DNA of 64,000 nucleotides from Aurelia coerulea. Lineage: Eukaryota > Cnidaria > Scyphozoa > Semaeostomeae > Ulmaridae. How positions within the stretch are numbered: the stretch's first letter is position 1; each line of letters opens with the position of its first letter. The position numbers and the translations under genes were made by a program. The DNA is taken from positions 11,244,501-11,308,500 of the forward strand of contig CM076944.1 in the NCBI GenBank assembly GCA_039566865.1, read 5' to 3'. Under the pieces are notes generated by a model. It ran no database searches. It was not told the origin of the DNA and saw nothing but the letters and a program-made list of their open reading frames with translations. Of this stretch, positions 9,573-20,695 are shown piece by piece.

Positions 9573-10468
9573 GTGCTTGCATCGATGGTTTTGGCTTTCG
9601 CTTTTCTCGATGTAGAGCACAAATGGTTCTTCAGAAAAAATGATGGACAGCTTGCAGGTGTGGGAGAAATTTGTTCACATTTCGGAAGAGATCATTGCCT
9701 TCATCTACCGGCCTTACATGTTTTATCTCGGTGTACTACATCATATTTCTATAACGTAGGAAAGTTAAAGTTGTCGAAGACAGTCATCGAGAGCCCACGG
9801 TAGCTTGCACTGCTTGACAGCCTTAGAAAAGAAAAAGTTGCTAGTGATAGCGATATAGAGGATGTTCAAAAGTTTGTTCAAACTGTGATGTATTCTAGCA
9901 GAAACAAGGAAAGCTATGTGGAAAAATGAGAGTAAGAGTATATCACAGAATGAAAGTAAAGTCTTCCTCAAGCCTCTCTCCAGATCGGCACTCGCCGAAG
10001 CAAGCCATTCTGAGAGCGTACTGGCAAACCTACTACTGGCTGCGTTGCACAGAAGCATCTGTCGAAAATCTTTCATTCGATGGTTGTGGCTGGAAATGGT
10101 CTTCTGAAGAGTCTTACCTGAAATCTGTTTGGTTCACGTGCTCCCAACTGCCTCCTTCTTTGCAGTCAAGACGGAGAAACAAGGGCCGAATTTCAGAAAG
10201 CGATGGGGCAAATGTCGAAAGTGACAGTGAAAACCCTCCTGCTCCAAAGAAACGCAGGAGATGTACAGTGGCACTAAAGCGGGCTCGTCGTGTCAATGAA
10301 GATACTGCTAGTAACGAAGACAAGGAAACAACAAACCAGTCAGACGTCGACCTAAATAGCACTGTACTTTCAGACGAACAGGAGAGCGAATGGAAAGTTG
10401 CTGACGCTAGTTTCTCGAGGATTATGGCGATGAATGGATTCCTTGAGACGAATTTTTATGTTCGTTAA
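9573..10468 (+). pseudogene. Decayed transposon-associated multicopy ORF
   Basis: Two plus-strand frames look like parts of one protein. The first (9573-9803) has FGRDHCLHLPALHVLSRCTT followed by SYFYNVGK. This matches a block common in large uncharacterised multicopy families of invertebrate genomes (pattern LPAxHAxTGCDTTSxF..GK), with the GCD degraded to SRC. The second (9926-10468) has AILRAYWQTYYWL, GWKW and VWFTCSQLPPSL, the usual next block (WL...GW...PVWF..LP), then an acidic and KKRRR-rich tail ending at 10468. The frame change between the halves and the stops at 9801-9925 mark it as broken. Function is unknown; transposon origin is inferred from the copy-rich families it resembles. 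Confidence 0.6.
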
Positions 10469-10983
10469 GTTGAGTACTAACGAACAATTAGATTGCAAAA
10501 CATTGCAGCAAAAGAATTAGAAATGCTTTTGGTTGTATCAGAGCTCTTATCTAAATATATACTGGTGGACCGCCATTTTTAAAATGATGACGTCATCATT
10601 GAAAAGTGCTGACATCATCAAAATGTATATGTGTATACATCATCATTCGAAAATTCTCATCCAGGCGAGCATGAGTCTGTCTTTCATATTGAAATCGGAC
10701 ATACACTTGAGGAGTTAGAATGATTTTTAGTCTTGTAAACGTGACTTTTTGACGTCATTGGTCACGTGCCTTTGGAAAATTGTTAAAAATGTTGTAAGGG
10801 CTTAAATTTGTCCTTATACCTTATAATTTCATATTCAGCCGAGAAAACAAAGGTTAGGCAATGCGTTCGATGGTTTAGAGAAATTCCCTGCCTAATTATC
10901 TCAATTTAATGGTTATCAAGGCGCTGCTTACCTCACCAAAACAATGAATTCGAAAAATTGGTCCAAATACGGATCAAAATCTC
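10469..10983. other. Intron spacer, no gene recognised
   Basis: Contains ATGATGACGTCATCAT (10583-10598), a palindrome holding a perfect CRE-like TGACGTCA, and a CACGTG near 10760. This could be a MITE fragment, but ends were not found. Confidence 0.4.
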
Positions 10984-12252
10984 TTAACCCTATCCAGACT
11001 GGACTTTTTGAGCTACTAGAAGACATTCAGCCCCCCCCCCCCTCTCTAAAATCGCCATTCCTTCACTTACGAATACGAAGCTCACCATGCAGGTAACCCA
11101 GATAATGATCTATTATTTTGCACAAAAATAATTCTAAACATAGATATGACGATATAATTATTCAAGACCAACTGGCACGTGTCAATGCAAAAAATGAAAA
11201 AAACTAACTTTTTCTAAATCTTTATGATTTACTAAGATTGATTCATGACACCAAATTATGCCAATCAAAGCATTGTTAGGAGGTAAAATTATACTTTTAC
11301 AGTGAAAAATTTGATTTTCGCAAATCCAAGATGGCGGACAAAGAGACTAAAAATCTTGATTTTATAAATGACAAATGCAGTCATACTAGAGAATTTCTCC
11401 ATATATTACAATGAAAACTACTTCAATGATAAGTGATCGTTGCATACTTCATTTTTCCTTCTGAAACTTATGTTTTGATTATTGTATAAAACTCTGACAT
11501 CAGCATTTTTTCCCAGTTGTAAGCAAATGAGTTGGAAGGAAGAAGGAAGTGGGATATAGGGGGCTGGGGATAGTAATTTAGTGAAATTTTGATAATATCT
11601 TGACAAACTAAACACTCAAACTAAAAACTCTCACTGTTAAACAGATTCTCGAGATATGCATGAAAATTGATCGTTAGTAGTACTATGTGAGGATACCCCC
11701 GGGGAATCTTATACCGTTTGCGACCAATGGTGCACGAAATTCATACAAAAAAAAAGACAGCTTAGGTGGAAACAACCCTTTGGATCAGTTTTAATCTATT
11801 TATTGCCGCTGTACAACTTTTGGGGTCGAAATATCCTTGCAGAAAGACCGCTAACAAATTTTTGCAATTTTCTTAAAAACTAAGATCATACGTCATTGAT
11901 GAGGTCACGTGACACATAATTGGTCTATTGTTCCTGGAAAAAATTATAGAGACCTTACAAATTTTAAGTTCACAAATGAAAAAGGATACTATTAAATGAT
12001 TATGAGGTGATCTGGAATTACATCCATAAGCAGCTTACCTAAAAATTGGCTTCGACCACTCTGTAAAAACAGCCACCCCCTCCCAGCCCCCTGAATCTAT
12101 TTTTCAAAAATTTCACACAAAATCACACTTGGCACAATTTCACACAGAGCCAACAAATCATTTCGTGGTTTGTTGAACCGATTTGGAGCAGTGTTCAGTT
12201 AAGTATGTGGGGGGGGGCTGAATGAGCCCCCCCCCAGTCTGGATAGGGCTAA
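10984..12252. mobile_element. TTAA MITE, family C, copy 1
   Basis: The left end is TTAACCCTATCCAGACTGG at 10984; the right end is CCAGTCTGGATAGGGCTAA at 12234-12252. The TIR is about 16 bp and near perfect, and the right TTAA is mutated to CTAA. A C-run lies inside the left end (11030-11041) and a G-run and C-run hairpin near the right. Length is about 1.27 kb, non-coding. The interior has GGTCACGTGAC near 11905. The copy at 62635-63768 is inverted and lacks both ends. Confidence 0.85.
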
Positions 12253-12321
12253 AATAAGAGCATCACTCCTGTCAAATTGCGTGGAGTTTACCAGGGAGTT
12301 TAAATCAAATCGATTTTAGCT

Positions 12322-13212
12322 TTAACCCTATTTTAACCGGGTAAAAAAAAGTGATTTTCTACCGGGGGGGCGTTCTTCGCCCCCCCTGTTTTTCTCCGCT
12401 AATATAACAGCTATGACAATGAAACTTGCACTGTGTCATAATTGAACAAAGGAGAATCTAAAAATAGCACCAATCAATCAATAGTCACGTGATTGGTTGC
12501 TAGGCAACCAAAAACAATGCAAATTTTGAGAAAATCGAGCTATTTGCAGAAAAGGGCCCATTATTAGCAAATAGCTAGATAAAATTGGCAAAAAACCATC
12601 CAAATACATGAATGATATCATTAATCTGTAGTTTCATATGGTTTCATACGGATATTTGTGGTTTCTAATGAATTAACTAATTAAATAATGAAAATTTGAT
12701 TCAATGCAAAATTGTTAGCTCAATAATTATGATTTAAACCATTAATTTCGCATATTATTGGTGAAATCAAGTACCTTTATCGATATTTGAGGTAATTCCA
12801 TCAGTTTTGCATGAAAAATTACTCATTCATTAGGAATATGACGTCATAGATATTTATGGCGTCATATAAATAATAAACTGCTGATGTCAGCAAATATGAA
12901 TAACTTTTATATATCAAACGAAAGTACTCATCAAGACGAATCGAATGGTATATATATTGTTGAGATTTAGTAACAAAGGAAGAAATTAGAGCCGTTTTAA
13001 AGAATTTCTTTGTGACCACTCTCCAAATATGGGCATGTGGTGGTCACGTGGTCAAACAATAGGTATTGAAATTTCTACTTTCTGATTGCCAACTAAATTT
13101 TAGGAAAAGTCAAGGAGTTTCAGCATTGTAAGTGCCATCGTTTGGGAGCTATTAAAAAAAATCTGATAGGGGGGGCGAAAAACGCCCCCCCCCCCGGTTA
13201 AAATAGGGTTAA
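12322..13212. mobile_element. TTAA MITE, family D, copy 1
   Basis: Ends are TTAACCCTATTTTAACCGG (12322) and CCGGTTAAAATAGGGTTAA (ending 13212), a perfect 19-bp TIR including the TTAA. Just inside each end is a G-run/C-run hairpin (GGGGGGGCGTTCTTCGCCCC type). Length is 891 bp with no coding capacity. The interior holds an X-box/CCAAT/E-box block (12484-12509), TGACGTCAT (12839-12847) and CCAAATATGG (13023-13032). An inverted copy lies at 29485-30385. Confidence 0.92.
12484..12509 (-). promoter_or_regulatory. X-box + CCAAT + E-box block in family D MITE
   Basis: Read on the minus strand: GTTGCCTAGCAAC (RFX X-box palindrome), overlapping CCAAT, then CACGTGAC. The same 26-base arrangement occurs at 30188, 34822 and 56095. 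Factor names rest on known consensus sequences only. Confidence 0.55.
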
Positions 13213-13494
13213 ACATTTCTTAGATACATTCACTACCTTTTAAGATTAAATTAACGCTGAAAAACCACACCGCATTACTGCAAGAAACGTTCAAAGTCGA
13301 CGAAACTATTCACTCCCGGTCATTTTCCTATACATTTGTATAGGGGCATCAAAGCGAGGCTAAACTCCTCGAGAAAGATTTTGTCGGGCGTGAGTGTCCT
13401 AAAACTACATTCTGATGCAAAGTTCAAATATAGAAAATCTTTATGAAGATCACCCCCTAGTTCCCATTATTAGAATTGAAATAATTACACTTAC
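13213..13494. other. Intron sequence near ILEI-type donor
   Basis: Sits between a MITE and the donor at 13489-13494. It contains a short palindrome ATACATTTGTAT near 13330. No exon seen. Confidence 0.4.
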
Positions 13495-13808
13495 AATAGC
13501 ATCCTTTGCACCCTGTGTCAGTTGTTTGTTCCCTTCATCTTTCACCACACCGCATACAATTCTATTCTTTGGCAGCTGTTTAATAAATGCTTCCATCTTA
13601 TTCGATTCTTCGGAAGAAGAATATGTGTCGTATGACCTTTTCTCTTCAACAATACCAGTTTTGAAATCAATAACAGCGATGTTAAAGCCTCGTTTATTGC
13701 TAGTGTATTCCTCCCCGTTAATTTGTATGCTGTTTTCAGCCAACCAGCATTTATGATCAATTATTCCTGGGTCACTGCATGTCATTGAAACGAGTGAAAT
13801 TTTTAGAT
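13495..13808 (-). CDS. Host gene exon, first half of ILEI/FAM3-like domain
   Basis: Minus-strand exon with a strong acceptor (TTATTTTTCAG, 13809 upward) and donor (GTAAGT, 13489-13494). The 314 bases encode SIQINGEEYTSNKRGFNIAV, IDFKTGIVEEKRSYDTY, FIKQLPKNRIVCGVVKDEG and QGAKDAI. This matches the ILEI domain pattern: a short strand, RGxNVVVID, a TGxV...FDT turn, a FhxxhPxGxIVxxAVxDEG block, then an Ala-rich helix. The domain occurs in FAM3 cytokine-like proteins and in the stem or N-terminal parts of secreted and membrane enzymes. Start phase needs one base from an upstream exon; the end is in phase 0 and joins 6664-6820. I cannot say which ILEI family member it is. Confidence 0.78.
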
Positions 13809-14010
13809 CTGAAAAATAAATAAGTTGAAATATAGACAAGGTGTCAATAAAATAGCGTGCCTCGTTTGTTTGGTAGCTGTGGAGAAGCTGTAACGTTGAT
13901 TATTTCAGTTATTACACAGTTGCATAGGTCAGTCTTCAACTGATAGTGTGAGACCTTGTTTGTGCCAATCTAACAACTGGTTGCTACATCATGGTCGAGG
14001 AAAATGAAAG

Positions 14011-14129
14011 TTAAGCAGTTGCTTCAAAAACAGCACTTCCATCGTTATCCAGCAATGTAAAATTCAAGTACTGTTTGAAAGAAAGGGTCCTAATGCCATA
14101 TTCAAACTTTCGCTGCATTCTTAAAGGTG
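14011..14129 (-). other. Possible upstream exon of ILEI-type gene
   Basis: An AACTTTCAG acceptor precedes a frame with RMQRKFEYGIRTL and YLNFTLLDNDGS. A weak GTGCTG donor after GATGGAA would leave one base, the phase the 13495-13808 exon needs. Without that donor the frame ends in TAA at 14011-14013. Plausible only. Confidence 0.22.
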
Positions 14130-14895
14130 CTGAAAGTTTTATCCTATTGATGAACAACATGATTATTATTGCATAGAAATTGATAAAAATCAGTTTTGAA
14201 TTTTCGTCAAGAGCGAAAACAGTTGGCGTCAAGAGTCAGAGAAGAAGATCTTAATGGAGTCCGCCTACTTTATTAAAGGAAATTAAAACTTTACACGAAT
14301 TTTAAAAATCATGTTATTTGCAGCTGCTTTCGTATTGTTTAGCATATATTTTTTGCACCTCATTTAAGTGAATCGTTAATTAAAACGACGTTTACATTGA
14401 CAAATACTATAATAATTCAAAAAAGTAATGTCTTGGTCATTTTAGAAAGCCAGGACAAGTTCAGGGTTACTATGCTTAATGATGAAATGAAAGTTTATAC
14501 TGTTATCCATCATATACCGTACTTTTCCACCACTAATTTTCGTCCTTTTCTTGTGTTATTACGCTCACACATAGGCGACGTGTGCGTAGTGACGTCATCA
14601 TGTGCAAGGCTTTCTTGCATATCTATATAAGATGACTTCGCTAAGCCCGATTCACTATTTTGCACAGTGATGCTGTAAGCAAATTGGTCCTTCTCATCCT
14701 TGAGTATTGCTGCAGGTTGGCTTCCCGAAAAAATAAGCACCAGCAATTTCTATGAACATCCATGATGAGGTTTCTCAAGAAGTGACTAACAGTCGTTGAG
14801 TTAAGCTAAATTTGAAATTGATGCTAACTGCCGTGATTATATTCAAAACCAGCCAATCATATGCTGTATATAGGTGTATATAGGTGCATATTCAC
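14130..14895. other. No gene proven; one exon-like frame
   Basis: Minus-strand acceptor-like CCTGCAG near 14713 precedes a short frame with ILKDEKDQFAYSI and TVQNSESG. I could not find a convincing donor. A TGACGTCA lies near 14590 (GTGACGTCATC). Confidence 0.25.
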
Positions 14896-15125
14896 ATAGT
14901 TGCTTTTTGGTCGCATGAATCTAGGAGTAGTCTTGTGACCACAACTGTTAAGTGATGTTGTTAGATATTTCATTATGTTCGATTAAAAGCGTTCTCGGTT
15001 CACCATGTCAATCATACAAAATCCAGCTAGTCATTTGTTGTTCATGGGTACTTTTTGGTCACGTGAACAAAACAGTGACCCCAAGACCACAATTCTTACG
15101 TGATGTTGCTCGATACTTAATTCTT
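14896..15125. repeat. Diverged tandem duplication, about 148-bp period
   Basis: The blocks CTTTTTGGTC..GTGA, GACCACAA and GTGATGTTG..CGAT recur in the same order at 14903 and 15051. Old duplication, many differences, no coding. Confidence 0.55.
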
Positions 15126-15145
15126 TTCGATTGCCACCACTTTTA

Positions 15146-15400
15146 GACACGGGGGGGGGGGGGGTGTTGTTCCATAGTAAAGGTACCTTGGGATGTGCCA
15201 CGATGAAAGTTATACATTTCGAACTTTTTCGAACTTCTAGTCTAGCGAAGGGTATAATTTTTTACAATTTTGGTCTAGTCACAGTCTAGCCAAGGGTATC
15301 ATATTAGACAATGTAGGTCCAGAAAACGGTCAAAATTGGTCTAGCCAAGGGTACCATTTTCGTAAAAACTAGCTCTACCCAACGTTCCCACTTTCAATCA
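15146..15400. repeat. G-run plus short tandem repeats
   Basis: A run of about 14 G starts near 15152. Then three diverged units centred on GTCTAGCCAAGGGTA (near 15240, 15285 and 15335) follow at about 50-bp spacing. It is similar in build to the C/G-run element at 44576 (homopolymer end plus internal minisatellite), but I found no matching second end. Confidence 0.45.
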
Positions 15401-15473
15401 CAGGGAGCCCAGGAATAATTAGTAAATTCTTTCTTAAAATAGATCTTAAAAAGCGCTGGGTAGGAAACTGCGA

Positions 15474-15910
15474 ATGAAATGCGAAGGCGTTAGCTGCGAA
15501 GGAAATTTGAAAAACGTAGCTGCGAAGGAGAGAGAGGCGAGAAAAGAGAAGAAAAGGACAAGGGGCGCATCACAGCCGACCACCGCCTCATCTTATCCGC
15601 ATCAGCGTCTCGTTTTTCGCTGTATCATCGAAATGAAGATTTATTTAGGTCGGTTACATATCGTTTTCGGTCGGTAGATACCTTTCAATTGATTTTAGCT
15701 CGGGATTTGGCGAAAATATTACTTTTCCACAACCTGTGAGGTATTCCGCATCAACCCAGGACACATTACAAAAGAACTTTTCGGAGGACAAAACGAGGAG
15801 GGTCGCTGCATCTATCGGAAAGTTGTTGCTGCTGAACGCGACATACGAACAACCAATCTTGTTCAGATATCGTGGAAATTTAGCTGAAGGAATTTTCACA
15901 GAAAAAGAAA
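15474..15910 (+). other. Unassigned ORF region ending in helicase-like patch
   Basis: A Lys/Glu/Arg-rich frame (15474-15677) and another (from 15736) precede the LINE. The last 36 bases (15873-15908) match the helicase gene at 17995-18030 with one mismatch (protein GNLAEGI). The rest matches no family I recognise. It could be a displaced 5' piece of the helicase element. Confidence 0.35.
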
Positions 15911-17099
15911 TTGTTCAGAAAATGGCTCCCGTTTACCTTCATACTTCGAAGTTCAACAAAACGCAGCAGGTTGTGCAACTTGACTCTAAGAAATCCAAAT
16001 TTATGACAACATATTTTGGTGTTCCACAGGGTTCCATTTTAGGCCCACTCCTATTTAATCTTTATGTGAACGATCTAAAAGAATGCCTTCCATCTAAGTC
16101 GATTCAATATGCTGATGACACTACGATCTATGAATCATGCAGACCTTCTAACATACAAGGCGCTGTAAGTAAACTGAGTGATACTCTCACAAAGTTAGAA
16201 ACCTGGTCGAGCGATAACTCACTGGCTATCAACGCTATCAAGTCCAAGTATTTCATCTGTTCGTCCAAAAAACTACATGATCGACATCATCTGTCTAACA
16301 TACCAGTCTCTTTATCAATGGGTGAAAAGCTCCTTGACCTAGAAAGCAACCCACGTCTACTTGGCATCTACTTAGATAAACACTTAGACTGGTCAAATCA
16401 CTTGCAAGAAGTCATATCAAGCTGCTACGGAAAACTTGCAGTCTTGAAGAAACTCAAAAACTTCACAACGTTTAAACTAAGAAAGCAACTTGCGGAATGC
16501 TTGATATTATCAAAGATTGACTTTAACGATCATGTCTACTCGCCCTTGACAAATGCACAAGTTAACAAACTGCAGCGATTACAGAAGGCAGCTGCCAGTT
16601 TTGTTTTCGGTAAATATGCCTCCACTAAAGATGTCCTAAAACTGAGATGGCTTCCTGTATAAGAGAGACGGGAGTTTAATTGCATGAAACTCGCATACAA
16701 AGCTATTCATTATGAAAAATGGCCAACAATCAACCAAATAGAAATCAAAACTACGGGTCGCATGCTTCGCAATAGCAATGACCTAAAGCTCATGTCTTCG
16801 TTGATAAAAGGAACATTTCAAGATCAAGCCAGCAAACAATTCAACAAACTTCCATCTGCTATTCGACACGAAACAACTCTATACTCCTTCTGTAACAATC
16901 TACGGGAACAGCTTTTTATGCGAGCAAATGAACGACTAACTACTTAACTATTTTTTCGAGTTTCAGTTTCAATTTCAATCACTATTCCTTTAATATTATT
17001 GTAAACATAGGGAAAAAAAACTTTTTAGCTAGAGTTGAAGAGCCACACTTTAGTTGTGGATATGCCTTTAAAAACCATGTATGTATGTATGTATGTATG
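15911..17099 (+). pseudogene. 5'-truncated LINE with reverse transcriptase remnant
   Basis: Begins within RT: FGVPQGSILGPLLFNLYVNDL, then YADDT, then a post-RT block ending LRWLPV. The next codon is TAA (16660-16662), followed in the same frame by ERREFNCMKLAYKAIHY and a C-terminus closing at 16947, so one nonsense mutation splits it. No endonuclease or RT fingers are present. The 3' UTR ends in an ATGT repeat (about 17077-17099), the LINE tail, directly against helicase coding sequence. It is a lineage distinct from the LINEs at 1-3243 and 56150-57973. Confidence 0.82.
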
Positions 17100-20000
17100 G
17101 TTGTTCTCGACACGATTCTTGCTGGGCACAACGTGGTGGTGATTGGAAAAGCTTGGACTGGCAAAACATTTTTACTACGGAAGATTATCGAACTGCTAAA
17201 GCCATCAAAAGCGATCGAAGTCACAAGTGCTTCGGGAATATCAACGACTTTTTTTGAATCCGCAAAAACCTTGCATTCCTTTGCTAGCATTAATACATGC
17301 CGGGAAGCAAAGGAAGACATATTTAAGAGGATCAAGACCAGTTCCCCACAGGTAATAAAGAACTGGCAATCTTTGGAGGTACTGATTATTGACGAGGCCT
17401 CCGGGGGGGGGGGGGTACTTGACTTTCAATTGTACGGGGGGGGGGGGTGCACTCCAAGGAAAAAATTTTTCAACCGGCTTAAGAAATTTTCCCTCGAAAT
17501 GATAGCCGGATTTAGATAAAATCGGCGAAAAGCATGTCCCAAAACGTAAAAATCGGCGAAAAGCATACCCCTAAATGTAAAAATTCATCGAAAAACGATG
17601 AAATAACAATTTTGACAACCGGCTTTAGAAAAATTGCCTTCTTTTGATACCCGGGATTAGAAAAAAGAGGCGAAAACGATACCCGGAAAGGAGTGCACAT
17701 GGCGTCAGCAAAATATACTAAGTACCCCCCCCCCCCGGGCGAGGCCTCCATGATCAGTGCAAGGGTCTGTGAAACCGTTGAATTTCTACTTCGGTCTGCA
17801 CGTGAAAATGATTTCCCTTTTGGGGGATTGCAAGTAATTGTAAGTGCGGATTTCTTGCAATTGCCTCCAGTTGCTGATGACATTGATAATGGAGAGTATA
17901 TTTTTCAGTTTAAACATTGGAATACAATTTTTCCACATAAATATTTGCTCACTGAAATTGTACGACAAGACGAAGCAGAGTTTATCAGATTTCTTGGAAA
18001 TTTAGCTGAAGGAATTTGCACAGAAAAAGATGCAGAGTTTGTTTGCAAAAATTTGGTTAAAGAGCTCAGTCCTCAAGAATTTGGGTTGGATTTCATTCCC
18101 AAGATTGTTTGCACAAACTTTGAGATAATGCTGGGCACATTAGAAAAATTGGAAGAACTTCCAGGTGAATCCAAGGTTTACAATGCTGTTGATACTGGGG
18201 ACACAAAAGTGCTCAAGAAGTGCATTGCTGACAAGCACCTTGTGCTTAAAGTTGGAACTCCAGTTATGCTACTCTACAATATCAATTCAGAGCTTGTAAA
18301 TGGTACAAGGGGGGTGGTAGTAGCAATGAGAAATGAAGGTGTTCTTGTAAAATTTGGCCACATTGAATTTCTTGTTGAGAGAAAAAGCTGGCCTTACTAT
18401 AGTTTCGGTGATGTCAATAAGGCCATTGCTGTTAGATCCCAAATTCCTTTGAAACCTTGCTGGCTTATCACCGCCCACAAGTCACAGGGTCAAACTCTTT
18501 CTGCTGCTGAAGTTATCAGTGGAAATGAATTTTTATCAGGGCAACTCTATGTTGCGTGTAGCCGAGTGAAAGCGATGAATGGCTTATGTTTGAAGGGTTT
18601 TAAACTTGAAAATTTGATTCCTCCACCAAGTATTGTACATGAGTTCTACAAATCAGTTGAAACAACACATTGCCCAACAACGTCAATGACCTGCTGCAGA
18701 CATGCCTCAATGGATCAAAATGAGACATTGTGTTTCCTGGAAGAGTCACCATATCACCTTGATGATGATGTGGTCATAGAGGGGGTTGACAATGAACTCA
18801 ATGCTGTTGATTCAAACACAGACAGTGATATAGAAAGTGATACAGAGGGTGAGAATGAAAATAGAGACATGCCAGAATTAGACTTAGAAAAAGCATTGGC
18901 TGAAAATACTCAAACCTCATGGCCCTTTCCAGTAGCATTTGATTTAAAGGAATTTTTTGACATGGTCAAGAGAGCATCAGGTGACTGGGAAACTGATACT
19001 AATGAATCAACGATCATAAATCACCTTTTACTGAACGAGAAAACAATTCTGTTCATGAAGCTTCAATGGGGAAGGCTTTGTTCATATCTGAAACCTGTAG
19101 ATCTAGGAAACAACAGTGTTTATCAACAGAAAGAGCTCACATCTTTTTGCGGTGATGTATACAGCCTAGCAACAGGTGACAACATAATGTCAGAGTTTGC
19201 ATGACTGCTACAGATAGATTTAGTTAATTGTGAAATGTCACATTACACCGTTTGCGCAGACATTGTACATGGGCTAGCAAACTGCCTTCTCCAAACTATT
19301 GCCTCCAGTGTAACTGGACAAATAGATGTGACATTCAAAGAATTTTCTGATTTTTCTTTAGAAGAGAAGGGAAAGATTAGATATATTTCTGGATGGGTTC
19401 TCAAAAGGCTTTGGGAAAAAGGAAGGTTGCACATAAATGGAAACATTACTTCGGAAAGCAAGGAAGTTAGAGATCGAATAAAGAATGAAATTTTGCAATG
19501 CAAAATTTTGAATGGCCTCATGCAGACATCTGTTTCTTTGCAGCAATCCAGCTTCTGCAAAGAAACATTAGAAATCACAGAATCAAAACAATACAGAACT
19601 GGAGGCTTGACACATGTCTCTGATGAAGCATTTGTTTTCTTTGGAAAAATTGAGTAAAGAAGAATCAAGCTCCTAAATCATGCCAGACTCCATAAATTAA
19701 AAGGGGACCTGCTCTCTGACTCACTGCAATCTATCCAACAAGATGCTAAATTAAGAAATCAATGGCAACAGTTATGTGACCCCTGTAGACTGGACATCAC
19801 TCAAAACGATGAACAGAAAAAATTGGCTTTTGACAAATGTGTCACAGAGCTTTATAAACTTGGAACTGAAAAATACTTCAAAATGGGAGCGGCGCAGTAC
19901 CTCAGAGACTTTAGAAGAGATTTCCAGTGGAAGAAGAAAGAAGCACATCGAAAAAAGGTACTTATGCGATCACACAAAAAAGCATTGCTTACTGATAAAG

Positions 20001-20254
20001 TTCAGATGGATAGTATTAAAAGTGACTCATCTACAAATAAAGTTTCATAACAGGTATTGCTGCTGGCCAAGCTAGAGAAACATCCTCACATTTTCCATGA
20101 AACAAGAATGTACTACACCAACAAAGATCTGACCATTCTTTTGAAAGCTTATGGCATTTCTCAAAAGGGCAAAAAGGAGGTGACGGCAGAGGCCCTAGTT
20201 GATGCTATTAAAGGTAACTCTTGTATACCAAAAGCTGGTGTATTTGATGATTAG
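17100..20254 (+). pseudogene. PIF1-like helicase pseudogene with C-terminal extension
   Basis: The 5' part (17100-17400) encodes a P-loop GKAWTGKT, unusual in having Trp where PIF1 helicases have Gly, and ends in IIDEAS. After a 339-bp insertion the frame resumes (17748) with MISARVCE, FGGLQVIVSADFLQLPP, TEIVRQ, VGTPVMLLYNI, TAHKSQGQTL and LYVACSRV: the SF1B PIF1 motif series. A further 550-600 residues (acidic linker, KIRYISGWVLKRL, GGLTHVSDEAF) are not PIF1. The frame is constant to the TAG at 20252, with in-frame stops at 19202, 19655 and 20048 and no frameshift. PIF1-type helicases occur in Helitrons and other large elements, but no Rep domain is visible here. The host family is unresolved. 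Confidence 0.8.
17401..17739. mobile_element. 339-bp CCGGG-ended element inside helicase
   Basis: Starts CCGGGG plus G-run plus TACTTGA and ends TAAGTA plus C-run plus CCCGGG. It is flanked by perfect 8-bp repeats CGAGGCCT (17393-17400, 17740-17747). The interior has diverged short repeats (AAAATCGGCGAAAAGCAT). Element plus one duplication is 347 bp, and removing it brings the two helicase frames into register at the Walker B motif. The element at 44576 has the same build. Confidence 0.88.
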
Positions 20255-20557
20255 CATTTAACCTTTAAGATTATGTTATAAATCATTCTGTATGTAGCAA
20301 CTGACACTGGAACTTTAGAAATTACCACAAAGATTGAATTATTTATTGCCTCTTGTGACAATGTCAGTTGCTGTATCACATACTGTACAGTACATACAGC
20401 CATCGAATTAAATAGGAGTTTGCAAGAATGGGTAAAATAAGGTAAACATTCAGTAAATGTTTCATTTATATATCAGACTGGGCAACAGCTGTAAAAATCT
20501 GACCAGGAGTATGGATGGTTTTCTACTGTATGCAGCCAATCAAGTAAATATTAATGG
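20255..20557. other. 3' flank of helicase pseudogene
   Basis: AT-rich, no domain. It contains ACTGTACAGTACATAC near 20383, a short palindrome. Confidence 0.35.
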
Positions 20558-20574
20558 TCCACATGGAGGGGTAC

Positions 20575-20695
20575 TTCGGGGTGTGCGGTATTGCGGTATC
20601 GGGGTTGAATTTTGTGCGGTATTGCGGTAATGATGGAAAAAAACTTGCGGTATTGCGGTATCGAACGTTCACAGGGCGGAATGCGGTATTGTACG
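20575..20695. repeat. TGCGGTATTGCGGTA minisatellite
   Basis: The word TGCGGTATTGCGGT recurs at about 20583, 20612 and 20647, with a partial fourth near 20681, separated by unique bases. It may be the terminal part of an unrecognised element. Confidence 0.7.

Noticed and set aside
14896..15125. Possible LTR pair
   Set aside because: The direct duplication is only about 148 bp, adjacent, and has no TG..CA ends or internal coding.
17085..17519. ATG at 17085 as helicase start
   Set aside because: It lies in the ATGT tail of the upstream LINE, so it is not the native start.
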